Of a stretch of DNA of 64,000 nt, positions 1-11,550 are shown piece by piece. The first letter of the stretch is position 1, and each line of letters opens with the position of its first letter. The position numbers were made by a program, and so were the translations under genes. Under the pieces are notes generated by a model, which had not been told where the DNA came from, did no database searches, and saw nothing but the letters and a program-made list of their open reading frames with translations. Source of the DNA: Tretioscincus oriximinensis (Eukaryota > Chordata > Lepidosauria > Squamata > Gymnophthalmidae); contig JAJVDF010000494.1 in the NCBI GenBank assembly GCA_022410635.1, positions 570,105 to 634,104 on the forward strand, given 5' to 3'.

Positions 1-360
1 TGCATAGATTGTAGTGGTGGGAGTGATTGGAAGTACTTGGGGGTGAGGAAACGTTGGTATTNGCTAGTCTTCCTTGCAAAGAAAAAGAGCTTCTAAAGCA
101 GAGTACAGCATGTAATCAGGTGAAACCAAAGATTATAGTTTAAGGTTATGATTTTATGGAAGTTCCTAAGAACTTTTGAGACTTTGGTGTATTATAGCTT
201 TAGGCTGAATTTTATTCTGTTTGAGGGGCAAAGGGGACATCACTGTACTACATCTAGTAACTCATTTTCTTCCCCCCTTCACTTTTTTGATATTTTTTGG
301 CTGAGCCATTGCCAGATCACTCTAGCGTAAGGGAAGATTTCTCTCTCCCCACCACCCTGA

Positions 361-435
361 TCATAAGAACATAAAAACATAAGAACGTAAGAACATAAGA
401 AGAGCCTTACTGAATCGGGCCAGAGCCCATTATTA
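361..435 (-). repeat. CR1-clade LINE 3' end fragment
   Basis: This is the terminal part of a LINE copy in reverse orientation. It shows several ACATAAGA-type octamers followed by agagccttactgaatcggg, which matches the start of the longer antisense copies at 12451 and 29868. Octamer tails are a CR1 feature. Only about 75 bp survives. Confidence 0.7.
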
Positions 436-3400
436 TTGTACAGAAACATCACAATTGCTTTAACAAAATAGGCTTGTGTGGGTTTGTTATACAGTCTTAC
501 AATATTTTGTTACATTAGTTCCTTCCATAGGAATGAACAGCTGAAACATTACAGCACTCTGAATATGCTCTGGTATAGTCCTTAGTGAAAACACTTAAAC
601 AATGTGGAGTGATAACTTCCTTCACATTAAAATAGACTCTTCCTTCAAGCCAGTTCAGAGCAAGAGCAGGTACTTAGTCTATCAACAATAACAAACTTTT
701 TTTTATCTTCATAACAAACTGCTAACTAAAGAACAGAATCCTAGCAGTCTTAGCTCTGCCCATTCCAAAGCATTCATCCCCCTTCCTTGGATTTACGTCT
801 TTAACATTTTTCATGATACTATTCCCTTCCCAAAGTGCATCAAGGTGATTTGCCCCATATGGGTGTTGATTTGCCAGTAAAAGGATAAGGAAAANGTGAT
901 AGTCTTCTATTAATATCATTAAGTAAATCAACAAATATTCTACTAAATACATTATCTACCATATACCTAAAGTATTTGACATCTATTTTTACATTTTAAA
1001 ACAATTAAAAGTTTCCCCTTTATCATATTTATTTGTAATAGTCTTTCTAACTCCTTCACTTGCCCACGGCCCATCTTAGGAGTGCATCATCAGCTATTAT
1101 TCTTGTGTGTGCATATTCTTTTATGTCAGGCATTTCAATGGAAGAGAAAGAACCCAGAATTTTACAAAGCAGATTGCTATGTACCAGAAATTGGGAACTT
1201 AATTCTGGATTGCTGGGAGGATTCCATACCCCATACCTACTCAGGCCATTCTGGAAGGTGTGATAACCTTAGGGTAGCAACACCTGTCAAATCAGCACTT
1301 TAAATCTGTATTTGGATCACCATCGCCTCTCAGTTTAACTTAACTCAGCTTTTTAAAAATTTAATAATTGGGGAACAAAACAAAGAAGAAAACATAAAGT
1401 AACAATACCAATACATATACATGAATAAAAGAGAGCATAACTCCCCCCCCCCCCATCTCACTATAAAACCTCTTCTCCCAGGGTTGCCTGGTACATATTA
1501 ACTATGATGGGATATTAGAGTAATTGTATTTGATAATATTAAGTTTCTGTTATTAAATATCTCATAGGTAATGAATTTTTTCCATTTCCATATCCATGGA
1601 ATAATCTTACTAATCTTTTTTTCCCTTAAGCTATCATACAACAGAAGTTCAGAGACATACTCATATCAGTAGATCAAAGCCCACTTCCCCTTGTCCTTCC
1701 AATCCCTTGCATTTACAATATGTCCTGCTCTTATGCAATTCTTTAAGATATACAGCTCATATCATATTGTAACTGCACAGAATCTATTCTGTTCATTATT
1801 ATGGTCTCTGTGAGTGGAAGGTCTATATATACAGTATATATTTAATTTTGGTAGCAATTAATGACCAAAACTGCTTTAATTATTGACGTTTGATACCACA
1901 NGTGCCAGTAATTTCTTGTCTCTTGACAAACATGCGAACACATGGGGGATATTCCCATTATATGGGATAACTGGGTGGATGTACGATACCATTGAGTTAG
2001 AATTTTCATTTCTACCTCTCTTATTTTATTACTGATTTAGTTTATTACATTTATTACATTGTGTCTTTGACCCAATTATTCCAATCATTTGAGACATTTG
2101 GAACATTTAATTCCTATCTCAGTTTTTTAGAAAGTTAATATATAAAAAGGGCTAAAATACAATAAAATTCCCATGCCGCTTTTCCACAAATTGGATGGTT
2201 TTCAAGTAACTCATAATAGTCAAACATAATCAGTTCAAAATATAACAACTTTACTTATTTCANTCTTTGATGCTAGTTTTATTTTGTTATATGTTATTTA
2301 GTTCTTCATAAGCTGCTTTCTGAAAANAGTTTTGCTGCCATGTCTTAGACAATAATTGTAATTAGGTTTGGAAATATGTCTTAAGAAATCTTTTGCACAG
2401 TCAGTATGGAATCTATGCTGCAAGTAGGCATCACTTACTTAATCTGCTTTATTTTGAAATCCATGTTTTATTCTGAATATACAAATATAGTGGAATTAAG
2501 TAAGCTATGTCTAGATCCAGGTCATAAGTGATGAAACAAATGGTAAAAAGAATTGTGACAGAAAATGACAGAATGTTCCTCTGGGCAGTGGCAAAGGAAG
2601 TCAATGACTGAGTCTTTGGAAGGCTAGATAAAAGAAAATTCAGAGAATTATATTCCCCAAAACATGCAATGTGTGTGGCCATTGAAATGATTTTAGTAAT
2701 AATTTGTCCCAACATTTCTTTTTCCCCCAAGTGTACTATTTACTTCTGAGCATTCCTTTTGTGCTTATGCAATCAACTAGTTATTCAAATTGCAATGGTT
2801 ACACCATTTATTAAAAAATACATTTAGGGCAAAATTAAAAGGGTACATTAGGTCTAATATGTAGTCCTTGTTCCAATTTTGTATTACTTTCTAATATTTT
2901 TCATTCCTTTTGTATTGTTCAGGTAGAAAAAGGACCTAAACTAATATCTGGGGAATATCTGTTTTGTGCTTTCTTTATATGCTCTCCCTCAGCCTGGGAA
3001 GTCTCTCAAAACAGTTCATAATATATGCATGACAAATCGAAACAGCTTATTACATTTCAAAGAACTGGATTATATGTACAAATGCATTTCCGTTTCCTCT
3101 TACTTACTGTCAGCCATATGACATCTGCTATAACACCTAAAGGAAAGCAGTTGGATTTGAGGAAGATAAGTAGATGCTAGTGAACAGGATCCAAATGAGA
3201 CCATATGGGGTGATAAGACCGCATAGACTGAGGGACTGACTAAGCTATAGACTTACNGAAAATTTGTATATATGTAAAAATGTGCAAACATGCAACTTTG
3301 GGTAATCTGAGCTGCTCTCAGCCAAAAAAGTAAGGTTTTTAGAATTGTTATCACTTGTTTGGTTAGACTGCATTCCTGATTCTAGAAGCAAGGATTTACT

Positions 3401-3589
3401 TCTGCCAGTGTCCCATCTAACCATCACACCAACAAACATGGCACAAAATAAAAACAACCATGGGAAAGAATAAGGAGGCAGATCCTAACTGCATATAATG
3501 GCTAGTAGACTCAGGTTCCAGTACTGCACACAAACAGAAGCTATAGAACAGTTCCCCAAGTTCAGCAGTCCAGTCTGTTGCCCTGGCAA
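436..3589. other. Intronic or upstream AT-rich sequence, nothing recognised
   Basis: I see no Gly-X-Y exon, RNA gene or clear transposon here. There is a C homopolymer at about 1442-1454. Short open frames lack plausible splice sites or family similarity. Because COL15A1 enters from the left, this is presumably intron. An acidic, low-complexity exon could be missed by eye. Confidence 0.5.
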
Positions 3590-3874
3590 GAAGAAGAAGA
3601 ACTGGGTTCTTATACCCTGCTTTTCTCACCTTTCAAAGGGAGTCAAAGCGGCTTACAAGGGTATTTTGCCCNAAGGCTCACATTCTATCTTCCCCACCAA
3701 GATCTGGTGGTTCCCATGTATCTATTTGCAGTCGTTGCAATTTCTTGCAATTCGTGCTTTCGAATAGCTGGGTTGGCTAGAGCTACAGGCTAGTGGAAGG
3801 TGCTCAACCCTCCCCACGTCCCAGACATCTCCCAGCTGAGAGACGGATTCCTTAGCAACTGAGCTATCCGTGCC
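3590..3874 (-). repeat. tRNA-derived SINE, antisense
   Basis: The complement reads from a tRNA-like head (gcacggatagctcagttgc, an A-box-like segment) through a body to a tail giving agcggcttt...aaagcagggtataag and an AAG/CTT repeat. It is the same family as the copy at 58328, but lacks about 15 bp around the B box, so it should be inactive as a Pol III template. Confidence 0.85.
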
Positions 3875-5562
3875 CTATTCAAGTGAACGATATTGCCCTC
3901 TTCTACATCATGGCTGCTAGGAGCAGTATCAGCTGGAAGGGCCGTGACTGAGTGGGGTAAAAAGGGCACTAAAATGGATGGGGCACAAAAATGAATGCTG
4001 CAGTGTAGGGGAAGGGCTGGAATTGATGCTTTCCCTGGATCACACAGAACCTGAGCATAGGCATAGCTCTGAATGAAGTTCAAGGAGACACCAGTACAGT
4101 GCAGTTAAAAAAAAGTCATAAGAACAAGACAAACTANCTAACTTATTTGGTGAGTGCAGGATGTACCTAATGACCAAGTTGGAGCTTTCATATGTTTTTA
4201 ATTTTTGTCCTAGGAAAACAATTTGAATTAAAAACTGAGAGAGTGCAGCTGGGAGAAAGAAATAAAAATGGGTGTTGTAATTAAATCAGTAAGGAAGATA
4301 AATGTTTACCCAATGAAAACAACTTTTAAAATGCTTTAATTATTGNTTTATTTTGATGGCTGACCTTTTCAATGCACAATCTGGCTCATAATTAGACAGA
4401 CTCATAAGAGTCTGGTTTTATGCAAAGCTGCTGCCAAGGTATTAGTGGTAGGGTTACCACAAAAACCGTAACAGTTTTGCAGCTATAATGAATGTGGAAA
4501 AGAGAAAATCTTATCAGATGATGCAGTCATTATGTGCTGCACCTGGTGAAAATTCTTCTTTTTTTTCTTAAAGCTGCACAATTCCTGGCCTAGGTTCATG
4601 TGGTAAGCCCAGGTTAAAGGTTCCCCTGCCTCTGACTTCAAATTTTCATTGCTGCCCTGAAGCAGGGTACAGAGCATCCTCACATGCATGTAAGATTTCC
4701 TGTACTCATATCTTACTGTGAAGCTGGAAGTAAAACCTTCCATAAAGCACACCAATGTGTTAACACAAAAGTGACTTTATTAATCAGATCTCACAGTACA
4801 GCAGCAGCTTGTTCTTGACCACAGCAGTTACACCAGCCAGGTAGTTATGGGAGTTTACGAGCTGGAAATTTCAGCCCAGAGCCCAAATATATTGCACATA
4901 ATTGGGGTGCTCACCCAAAGTGCATGCACAATTTTTTGACATCACTTCCCAAGAAAGCATCAGAAGTGACATCGCGACCAGGCATTATTCCCGGAAACAG
5001 AGGTCGGAAAGTGACGTCATTTGTGATGTAATTTCCAGCTCCGCCTCTGGTAACCGGGAGAACCCCTCATACAAGGGACGAGCGTTTCCCATGCTCTTGG
5101 CAGCTGGCTGGGGGTTTCTCGTACAGATGTGGAAGATACTTGGATACCTCCCACCACTGCAGCCGGGCTTCTCCTTTAATATAGAGTTTCTAACTAAGTC
5201 CCAATCAATGAGGCTTTTTCCTTATGCATAATTAGATGACACCTCAAGGCATAACCAATCCTCATTACTCCACTAGTGGAGCCACCAGCATTTTTACAGA
5301 GAACACAAGAGAATGGCAATATACATTCTGCAACTATAGCAGAACCACATTATATATAACCAAGTNATGGATGGAAAATCAACACATGATTTAAACACTT
5401 GAGCTAAATTGGTATTGGAGCTAATCACACAAAACATAGTAATTCTGTGCCATTCAGAAAGTCATTATTCAATAACCTTCCAGAGTTANACAGGTGCATC
5501 TGCCCTAAATATTTTCTATAAATAAAAAATCCACCTAATGCTTGGTTTACTTTTATGTCTAG
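3875..5562. other. Intronic sequence with an unclassified repeat-like block
   Basis: About 4750-5300 looks repeat-derived: it has antisense AATAAAGTCACTT, then GC-rich sequence with several GTGACRTCA/AAGTGACATC motifs that recur at 6130-6210 and 39670-39750. It could be an LTR or a DNA element, but I cannot define its ends. The rest shows nothing recognisable. Confidence 0.4.
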
Positions 5563-5701
5563 AGATTGCTTAGAAATTTATCTGAAGAAGCAACTGATAG
5601 ACCAGTAGGAGCACCACCAACAATATTGCCTCATTCTGAAGAAACAAACTCTTCTGGGCATCTTGAAGGGACGCTGGGCCCAGCTACAATCAAAGAACAA
5701 G
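5563..5701 (+). CDS. COL15A1: Collagen XV exon w1 (acidic noncollagenous segment)
   Basis: This exon has 46 codons plus one base (phase 0 to 1) following a pyrimidine-rich acceptor ending tgtctag. The product is rich in Glu, Thr, Ser and Pro, with two N-glycosylation sequons (N-L-S and N-S-S). This fits the variable, glycosylated region between the thrombospondin-like domain and the first triple helix in multiplexins. It is assigned by frame continuity with w2-w4 rather than by conserved sequence. The donor is AAG|GCATGT, a GC donor; it is the only local choice whose phase reads through w2. The start could instead be 5574, since a second TAG lies there. Confidence 0.65.
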
Positions 5702-6915
5702 GCATGTTCCTATTTTTTTCAGAATTTTGTGATTATTTTTATTAAAACATCCTAAACAATTATTATTATTTTTACTTCAGAATTACTTGTTGTTGTTGTT
5801 GTTTTGGGAGAGGGGGTACCAAAGATGGGTTTCTTGAATAAGAGGATGATCATTTGCCTCTTGGCTTATATAGTCTCTCTGAAAGTGAACTGGAGATGGA
5901 TCAAAACTTTAGTATGACCATAGCCTTATGTCATGTTCCCTTCAACGAATCATGTTGTCGTAGGGTAATTCTGTCTGAGACATCCCTTGAACAAAACTAT
6001 CATGCATAGGAAGGCTTCTAGCATGCATTAGAGAGGTTCCTGATCCAGTCTTGGGAGCTGCTGGAAGCCAGATATCAGGCAAGGAGGCCAAAATCTGGTG
6101 TGCAAGAGTTTTATGACTTTACTTCCTGTACACAACAGGAAGTGATGTCTCACTGGGCACCATTGTCCTAGAAGTAAATACCAGAAATGACATCAAAATT
6201 ATGTCATTTCCAGTAAAATGGCTGCCCCAATGTAAGGAGAGGCAGCTATTTGCTTTCTCGTGTACCTCTGCCTTCTTGTGTACCACTGCACAAGATCTTG
6301 GTCAGGGGTACACTATCGTGGAGTGTGCACAAGATCCTTGGGCTGCTCCCAATTCTGTCCTGATACCAGCTATGCTATTTGTGCACCACCCTCATCCCCT
6401 TGCTTTTTCTTTGTGCTGCAGAAACACTTAATTCAGCGTATGTCCAGACNGCTGCCTTTTCTAGTGCTGCTTCTATATAAGGATTTACGTCAATGCCTTT
6501 CCTCACTATGAAGTCCTGCCATAAATCCCTTCTGTCATTGGCTCCTGCCTCCCCTTATAGCTGGGTGGGCAAATTCGAAGTGAAACATTTTCTTTAAACT
6601 CACCTGAGTTTGTTTTGTTACATTTAGGGTTTTGACTCACCATTGCTGCTTAGCCAATGGAGCTCTGAAGCCTCTGCTCTTGCCTCCATATGACACTGTA
6701 ATGACATAAAAACTGGACATTGCACTGTGAAAGCTGCATAAAAGTACTAGAAAGAAAAAGCATAATGACAGAGTTTTCTAATGAAAGTATGTGAGACTAA
6801 TTCCCCATAGTCACCCTCTTATAGCATAAGAAAAACCACATGTATAACAAGCCTCAGTTGTTTCCTTCTTCACAATATAGTGGTTTCATTATTAAGTACT
6901 ATTTTTCTTTTTTAG
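5702..6915. other. Intron 1 of the window
   Basis: This is a GC-AG intron. It contains a (TTG)n run near 5788-5801 and, at about 6120-6210, GTGATGTC/ATGACATC-type motifs shared with 4960-5040 and 39670-39750. A possible interspersed repeat covers about 6439-6810 (listed separately). Confidence 0.5.
6439..6810 (+). repeat. Unclassified interspersed repeat, copy 1
   Basis: It begins tgtccagacngctgccttt and ends near aattccccatag. Its end portion (gcataaaagtactagaaagaaaa...aatgacag...cccatag) resembles 11440-11535, and its beginning resembles 10929-10950. This suggests two copies of one family with different interiors, probably a DNA element. I cannot assign a class. Confidence 0.5.
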
Positions 6916-7034
6916 GTCTAACCACTACAGAAATTAGTAAAAATGAAAGTGAATTTACTACAAATGCTCAGGAAATATTAAAAACAACACATTTGCCTTA
7001 TGATGAAGTTCTGCAAGATTCAGGGATAGAGAAG
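6916..7034 (+). CDS. COL15A1: Collagen XV exon w2 (acidic noncollagenous segment)
   Basis: The acceptor ttttttag is preceded by a strong pyrimidine tract. The exon completes a Gly codon from w1 and adds 39 codons ending ...DSGIEK. The product is Thr/Glu-rich with one sequon (N-E-S). It is noncollagenous and consistent with the divergent acidic region of collagen XV. The donor is GAGAAG|GCAAGT, a textbook GC donor. The nearest GT (7039) would shift the frame and break w3. Confidence 0.7.
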
Positions 7035-7984
7035 GCAAGTATGCAGTCCAATAGAAATTCTATTCTCAAATCCTTAGAAATTACAATAGTCCTTGAACTG
7101 TGGCTGTTTCTGCACTAAACGTCCATCTCACTTTGACCAAGATCACATACTCCATCTCAGGAGCAGGAAAGGCTATCAACATTGGATAGTTGTTTCAGCC
7201 CAGCACACCTAGTTGGCTAGTAGATGGACCATTTAAGATTCTTGCCAAAAATATTTAGGTCAAAATGCTTTAAATAATAAGTATCAGGTGATAGCTGAGC
7301 CCCTGTCCTCATGGAGCCTTATTCTGGGTAACATCTCAGAATAGGTGCCTGCCATCCACATGCTAGTGTAGACAATGACAGGCCCACTACTGGCTAAGCT
7401 CTGTCCCAAGATGGTATTCAGAATAAGGCTTCATGTGGACAGGAACATAGGTGTACATATACATTTCAAAATTATGAAGGTGCAGATGAGTGAAATTTGA
7501 TAAACAAATTTACGTTTCCCTTTTCTTTTGTTCCAAGAAACACGTGAAGTGAGTAAACATTTCATATTCATGCTGCTCAAGGTATCATTTGGTTGCAATG
7601 ATAACATATAGCTCTGGGCAGTAAAAGGTGCTCTGTTTGCCATTCTTGGAAATGAAAAATAATTGCTTTTAGACTTTCTTGAAGCATCTTCACCCTGAGC
7701 AGCCAGATCCTTTTTCTTCTCCTTTGAGGAACCGAAATCTTTTCTGGATTCTGCTAATTTTTTGAAGTGTCCCAGGTCTGCAAAATAATGAAGAATAACT
7801 CAGAATGTGTTAAGTCCAGTTGCAACAATGGACACAGTGTATTGAGCACTGAGGACTAGAACTTTTCCTACTCCTTCATTTCTTTTGCCTTCACTTTTTC
7901 TGTTTTCCATGTCTCCTTTCAGAACTTTCACCCATGATGTGCCTCCTTATGTTTTTCTCTGCTGTCTCAACCAATTTACCCATA
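7035..7984. other. Intron 2, proximal part
   Basis: About 7310-7440 holds an interspersed repeat (cttattctgggtaacatctcagaatagg ... cacatgctagtgtagacaatg) also seen near 34640, 47940 and 63010. Otherwise nothing is recognised. Confidence 0.5.
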
Positions 7985-8695
7985 GATACTCAAGTATAAG
8001 TCGACCCGAACATAAGCGGAGGCACCTAATTTTACCACAAAAAATTGCGAAAAACTTATTGACACTAGTATAAGCATAGGGTGGGAAATGCAGCCGGGGG
8101 GGACGGGGGACGGGACGAAAGAAGGAAAGGAACCCAATACCTTCCCTGCGCCCAGCCGAGGTACTCATTGCCCCCTGGGGCTTGCAGCCTCCCGTGGGGC
8201 CGTGCAGCTCTCAGGGCCACATGCTGGAGGCTTCTGGGGGGGCTTTGGCATCCGCTTCTTGGGCNCCAAGCCTGGGATGGCCAGGCACATGAGGAGGATG
8301 CTGGCAGCAGGGAGGCTCTGGTACTACATTGCCCTTGCCTCATTTGATAGATATGAAATGATGATGATGACCTCTACTGCCGCTGCCACACTGCCACACT
8401 CCGGTGCCTGCACACTGGGGGCACTACTGAAATCCACCTCAGGCAATGGTCCAGAGGGAGGCAGCAAAGGCAGCAGCAGCCACCCACATACAACGGTGAG
8501 GAGGGAAGACGCTGGGGCATGCTGGGAAGTGTAGTCCCACCTGTGGCTGGGGAAAAAGGCGAGTACAGAAGAGGCCGAAGAAGCTCCAGGGGAGCAGGAG
8601 AGATTGGAGAACACCCGTACTGCACCTGAGTATAAGTAGAGGGGGACTTAAAAATGTGCTGAAAAACTAGGCTTATACAGTATATACAGTAACTC
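7985..8695. repeat. Candidate DNA-transposon-like repeat with GC-rich interior
   Basis: The left end is gatactcaagtataagtcgacc. The right end, read in reverse, is tactgtatatactgtataagcc, giving loosely inverted termini with shared TATAAG motifs. The interior (8085-8625) is strongly GC-rich compared with the flanks. No target duplication is visible, so the boundaries are approximate. Confidence 0.5.
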
Positions 8696-8699
8696 TTTA

Positions 8700-9467
8700 A
8701 AATTTCGCTCATATCATCTTGCGCTCTTCCAGCACTTTCTTTTCAGTTTTTTGAAACAAGGCTAAGTGTAGCTTCTGATACAAAAANTATTTTGTTCCAA
8801 GTATTCTGAAAGAATTCCAGTTAAGGAGAGTTAAGAAGTATCTGGATATCCAGCAAAGGTTTATTACCAGTTAATTACAAATAGCAATTTGTGTCTTTGG
8901 GCAGTCAGTTCAGCAGAAGGGCTACAATTCTGTGTGCAGAGTCTCGCTAGGAAAATGCAAAAAAGGTTTCAGAAAAAAACAGATTCAGTGTCCAAAGATG
9001 CTTGAGAGTCAGGTTGCCATTTGTGAAGAACTGTCTTCAACAAGGCCAAGGTTTTTATTACATTTCGAATAATCTATAGTTCCAAGAGTACAGTTGACCT
9101 CACTCGGGGCTAGACTCTTAACCTTTTCTAATTAAACATATTCAGGCACTTGTTTGGACTGTTCTTTAAAAGAAATACATTAAACTTCTTCATCTGAAGG
9201 TTCTTCAGGCAGTTCTTGAGGCTGAGTCTAAAAAGTCTGTTGCCTATAAACTGGATGAGGTTCTTTTTTAAAATCGACTTTTGTTGCTGTGGATTGTTTC
9301 ATGATTGACTGAAGAAACTACACCAAGTTCTCATTTTGTGTGTCCCTTTCCAACCTGACACCTGGTTTTTCTCTTTACTCGTACTCTTTTTCACTGGCTC
9401 CTTATAAATAATGTGACCAAAAGATGTTTTAAATCATAGCACTAATTTATATGTTTTCTATCTGAAG
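8700..9467. other. Intron 2, distal part
   Basis: No repeat or exon is recognised. A pyrimidine-rich stretch leads to the w3 acceptor. Confidence 0.5.
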
Positions 9468-9623
9468 AATCAAGAAATAGTACAAGAACCATCAGGTCCG
9501 CTAAGAAAAAATATATCAGAAATAGCACAGCCTTGGACTGCAGGAGCACCTGGGACTACAGAAGCACCTGGGACTACAGGAGTATTCAGGCTTCCTGAGA
9601 AACCAAGACTAGGTGGTAAACCA
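9468..9623 (+). CDS. COL15A1: Collagen XV exon w3 (end of noncollagenous segment)
   Basis: This exon has exactly 52 codons, phase 0 to 0, with acceptor ctgaag and donor CCA|gtgagt. It carries a sequon (N-I-S) and a short tandem duplication of A-P-G-T-T, twice in a row, of mucin-like composition. It ends RLPEKPRLGGKP, immediately before the first Gly-X-Y exon. Collagen XV is a secreted basement-membrane-zone proteoglycan, and this part lies N-terminal to the first triple helix. The acceptor pyrimidine tract is interrupted, but no other acceptor keeps the frame as well. Confidence 0.75.
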
Positions 9624-10109
9624 GTGAGTACTGCAGTCTTATGAAGTGCAAGAATGGTTACTAATCCTTGAAGTCTTCTCCCCATCGTAAACCTGTGATG
9701 TACATGTATGAAGGTACATATGTATAGCGCAATCTCATATGTGACAATCCCAATATAATCCTTGTAAGATTGTATTTAGCTATATCTGAGGCAACCAGTG
9801 AGTCTGGATACAAATTGTGAATCAGAATAAGATAATCATTCTAAGAACTGGTTGAGATTAGACTTGGAGTGCATCCAGGCTGATCTCTTGTTTAGTGCTA
9901 TTTCATTTTATGGCACTAGAAAGAATTTATGCCGTCATTGCAATCTGTCCACGGCCACAAAGAGATCTCTTTATCATGAAATTATCCTGTAATTGCTTGC
10001 TTATGACTGGATGATCTATATTTTTGCCCACCCATTCTGATTTGAAGTTGAATCCCCTATTTCTATGTGGGTTAATTCAAAGGGAAAATGTCAACAGAGT
10101 CTGTTGGGA
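9624..10109. other. Intron 3, proximal part
   Basis: Single-copy-looking AT-rich sequence. Nothing is recognised. Confidence 0.5.
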
Positions 10110-10409
10110 GGCACAAGTGGTTCAGTCGCTAAGGAAATCGTCGCTCATCTGAGAGATTGGGTTTTGAAGCCTGTGTCGGACATGGGGANNGGTGAACGCC
10201 TTCCACTATCCTGCAGCTCTAGCCAACCCAGCTATTCGAAAGATATGCAAATTTGTAATTTGCATATCAATTAGTTAATGAGTACCATCATTAATTTGAT
10301 GGGGAAGATAGAATAAGACGTAAGCCTTTGGGCTAAAATTAACCTTGTAAGCCACTCTGGAAAAGAGCGGGGTATAAAAATTCGATTCTTCTTCTTCTAC
10401 TACTACTTT
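10110..10409 (+). repeat. tRNA-derived SINE, sense
   Basis: The tRNA-like head ggcacaagtggttcagtcgc (A-box-like) is followed by gggttttgaagcct (B-box-like), the shared body with agccaacccagctattcgaaag, and a tail gccactct...agcggggtataaa followed by CTT/CTA repeats. It belongs to the same family as 58328. The centre has an extra AT-rich tract with a palindromic atgcaaatttgtaatttgcat. Confidence 0.85.
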
Positions 10410-10645
10410 ATCATGGGTTTTTCATTAATCATTGTTGCTTTTTTTATATAAACTCAATATGATTGTTCAGATGATTTTCTGCAACCATACTGTTCTCACT
10501 GAAAGTGATGCAAATAAATATGAGAATTTCTGTGCAGCATTCCACACTGCATCATTAGCACCATAGAGGTAAAAATGTTAACGAGAATTCTTTAAAGATC
10601 TATGAGGAAGAAGCACAAGAAAAAACCTTTTCAACACTTCTATAG

Positions 10646-10672
10646 AAGAAGAAGAAGAACTACTGCTGCTAT

Positions 10673-10709
<37 letters not shown>

Positions 10710-10840
10710 ACTGCTACTGCTACTGCTACTGCTACTGCTACTGCTACTGCTACTGCTACTGCTACTGCTACTGCTGGATTCTTATACCCCGCTTTCCTCA
10801 CCTTTCAAAGGAACTCAAAGGGGCTTACAAGGATATTTAG
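10646..10840 (-). repeat. 3' part of a SINE with an expanded hexanucleotide tail
   Basis: The complement reads ...aagcccctttgag...aaagcggggtataagaatcc, the conserved SINE tail, followed by a long microsatellite where the usual short AAG/TAG run sits. The 5' tRNA-like part is missing. Confidence 0.75.
10662..10775. repeat. (CTGCTA)n / (CTA)n / (CTG)n microsatellite
   Basis: A mixed trinucleotide tract (ACT, then GCT) passes into roughly a dozen near-perfect ACTGCT hexamers. Translated on + it gives an artefactual Ala-Thr repeat, so the open frame there is not a gene. Confidence 0.95.
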
Positions 10841-10928
10841 ATATTTAGTACAATTAGGGGTAACACATATGACAAATAAATCATTATAATGATTCAGTGA
10901 CTTTAATATGTGTAAAACGTTAACTAAA

Positions 10929-11550
10929 ACTGCATCCAGACAGCTATCTTTTGTAGAACAATTTCTGTATAAAATGCTATATAGGACCTATGCTGGTGTA
11001 GCCAGCTGATCTCACACATTCCTATATGAATTCCTATAAAGGAATTTACACAAGTGTTTCCTGGGAAATTGCTTCTCTTTCCCCTGAATTCCCTTATAGG
11101 AATTCATTTCCCAGGAAACACTTGTGTAAATCCTGGCTTGTGGTTGGCTGATTTGTTCCAATCCTGTTCCTGTTTATTGGTTCTTCTTGTTGCTGGGCAG
11201 GTGAATACAAAGGAAAAAACTCATTGTAAATCTGCATGAGTTTTGTGAGGCTTCCGGGTTATTTTGTATTAATCATTGCTGAGGTTTTTCCCCTGTGTAA
11301 ATTAAACAGGAAAAGGCACCTAGTTGGCTTTCTATTAGCGTTCACTCTTGCTGCAAGACAGGGCTGGTTTCGGCAACTCTTGCAGGCGATGTTTAAATAG
11401 CACTGTCATGGAGTAATGATAGGACATTCTGCTATAGATGCATAAAAATACTAGCAAGAAAACGTGTAATGACAGCCCTTTCTAGTGCTATCAGAGCTGA
11501 ATTCCTACAATCACATGTGGCAAATCCCCCATAATCGTGCTATTGTGGTG
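10929..11550 (+). repeat. Unclassified interspersed repeat, copy 2, with a long hairpin
   Basis: Its start (tgcatccagacagctatctttt) and end (gcataaaaatactagcaagaaaacg...cccccataatc) resemble the ends of 6439-6810. The interior includes a 28-29 bp inverted repeat (11041-11132). It is probably a DNA element, but I cannot give its class. Confidence 0.5.
11041..11132. repeat. Inverted repeat (hairpin)
   Basis: The left arm ggaatttacacaagtgtttc continues through ctgggaaat. The right arm atttcccaggaaacacttgtg continues through taaatcc, nearly perfectly complementary. The loop is about 36 bp. Confidence 0.9.

Noticed and set aside
1..5562. Upstream COL15A1 exons (acidic region or thrombospondin-like domain)
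   Set aside because: No open frame with good splice sites and recognisable sequence was found. A short acidic exon may have been missed.
7039..7050. GT donor for exon w2 at 7039
   Set aside because: It gives phase 1 and breaks the open frame of w3. The GC donor at 7035 matches GCAAGT and keeps the frame.
10602..10889. Ala-Thr repeat protein
   Set aside because: It is a translation of the ACTGCT microsatellite in a SINE tail.
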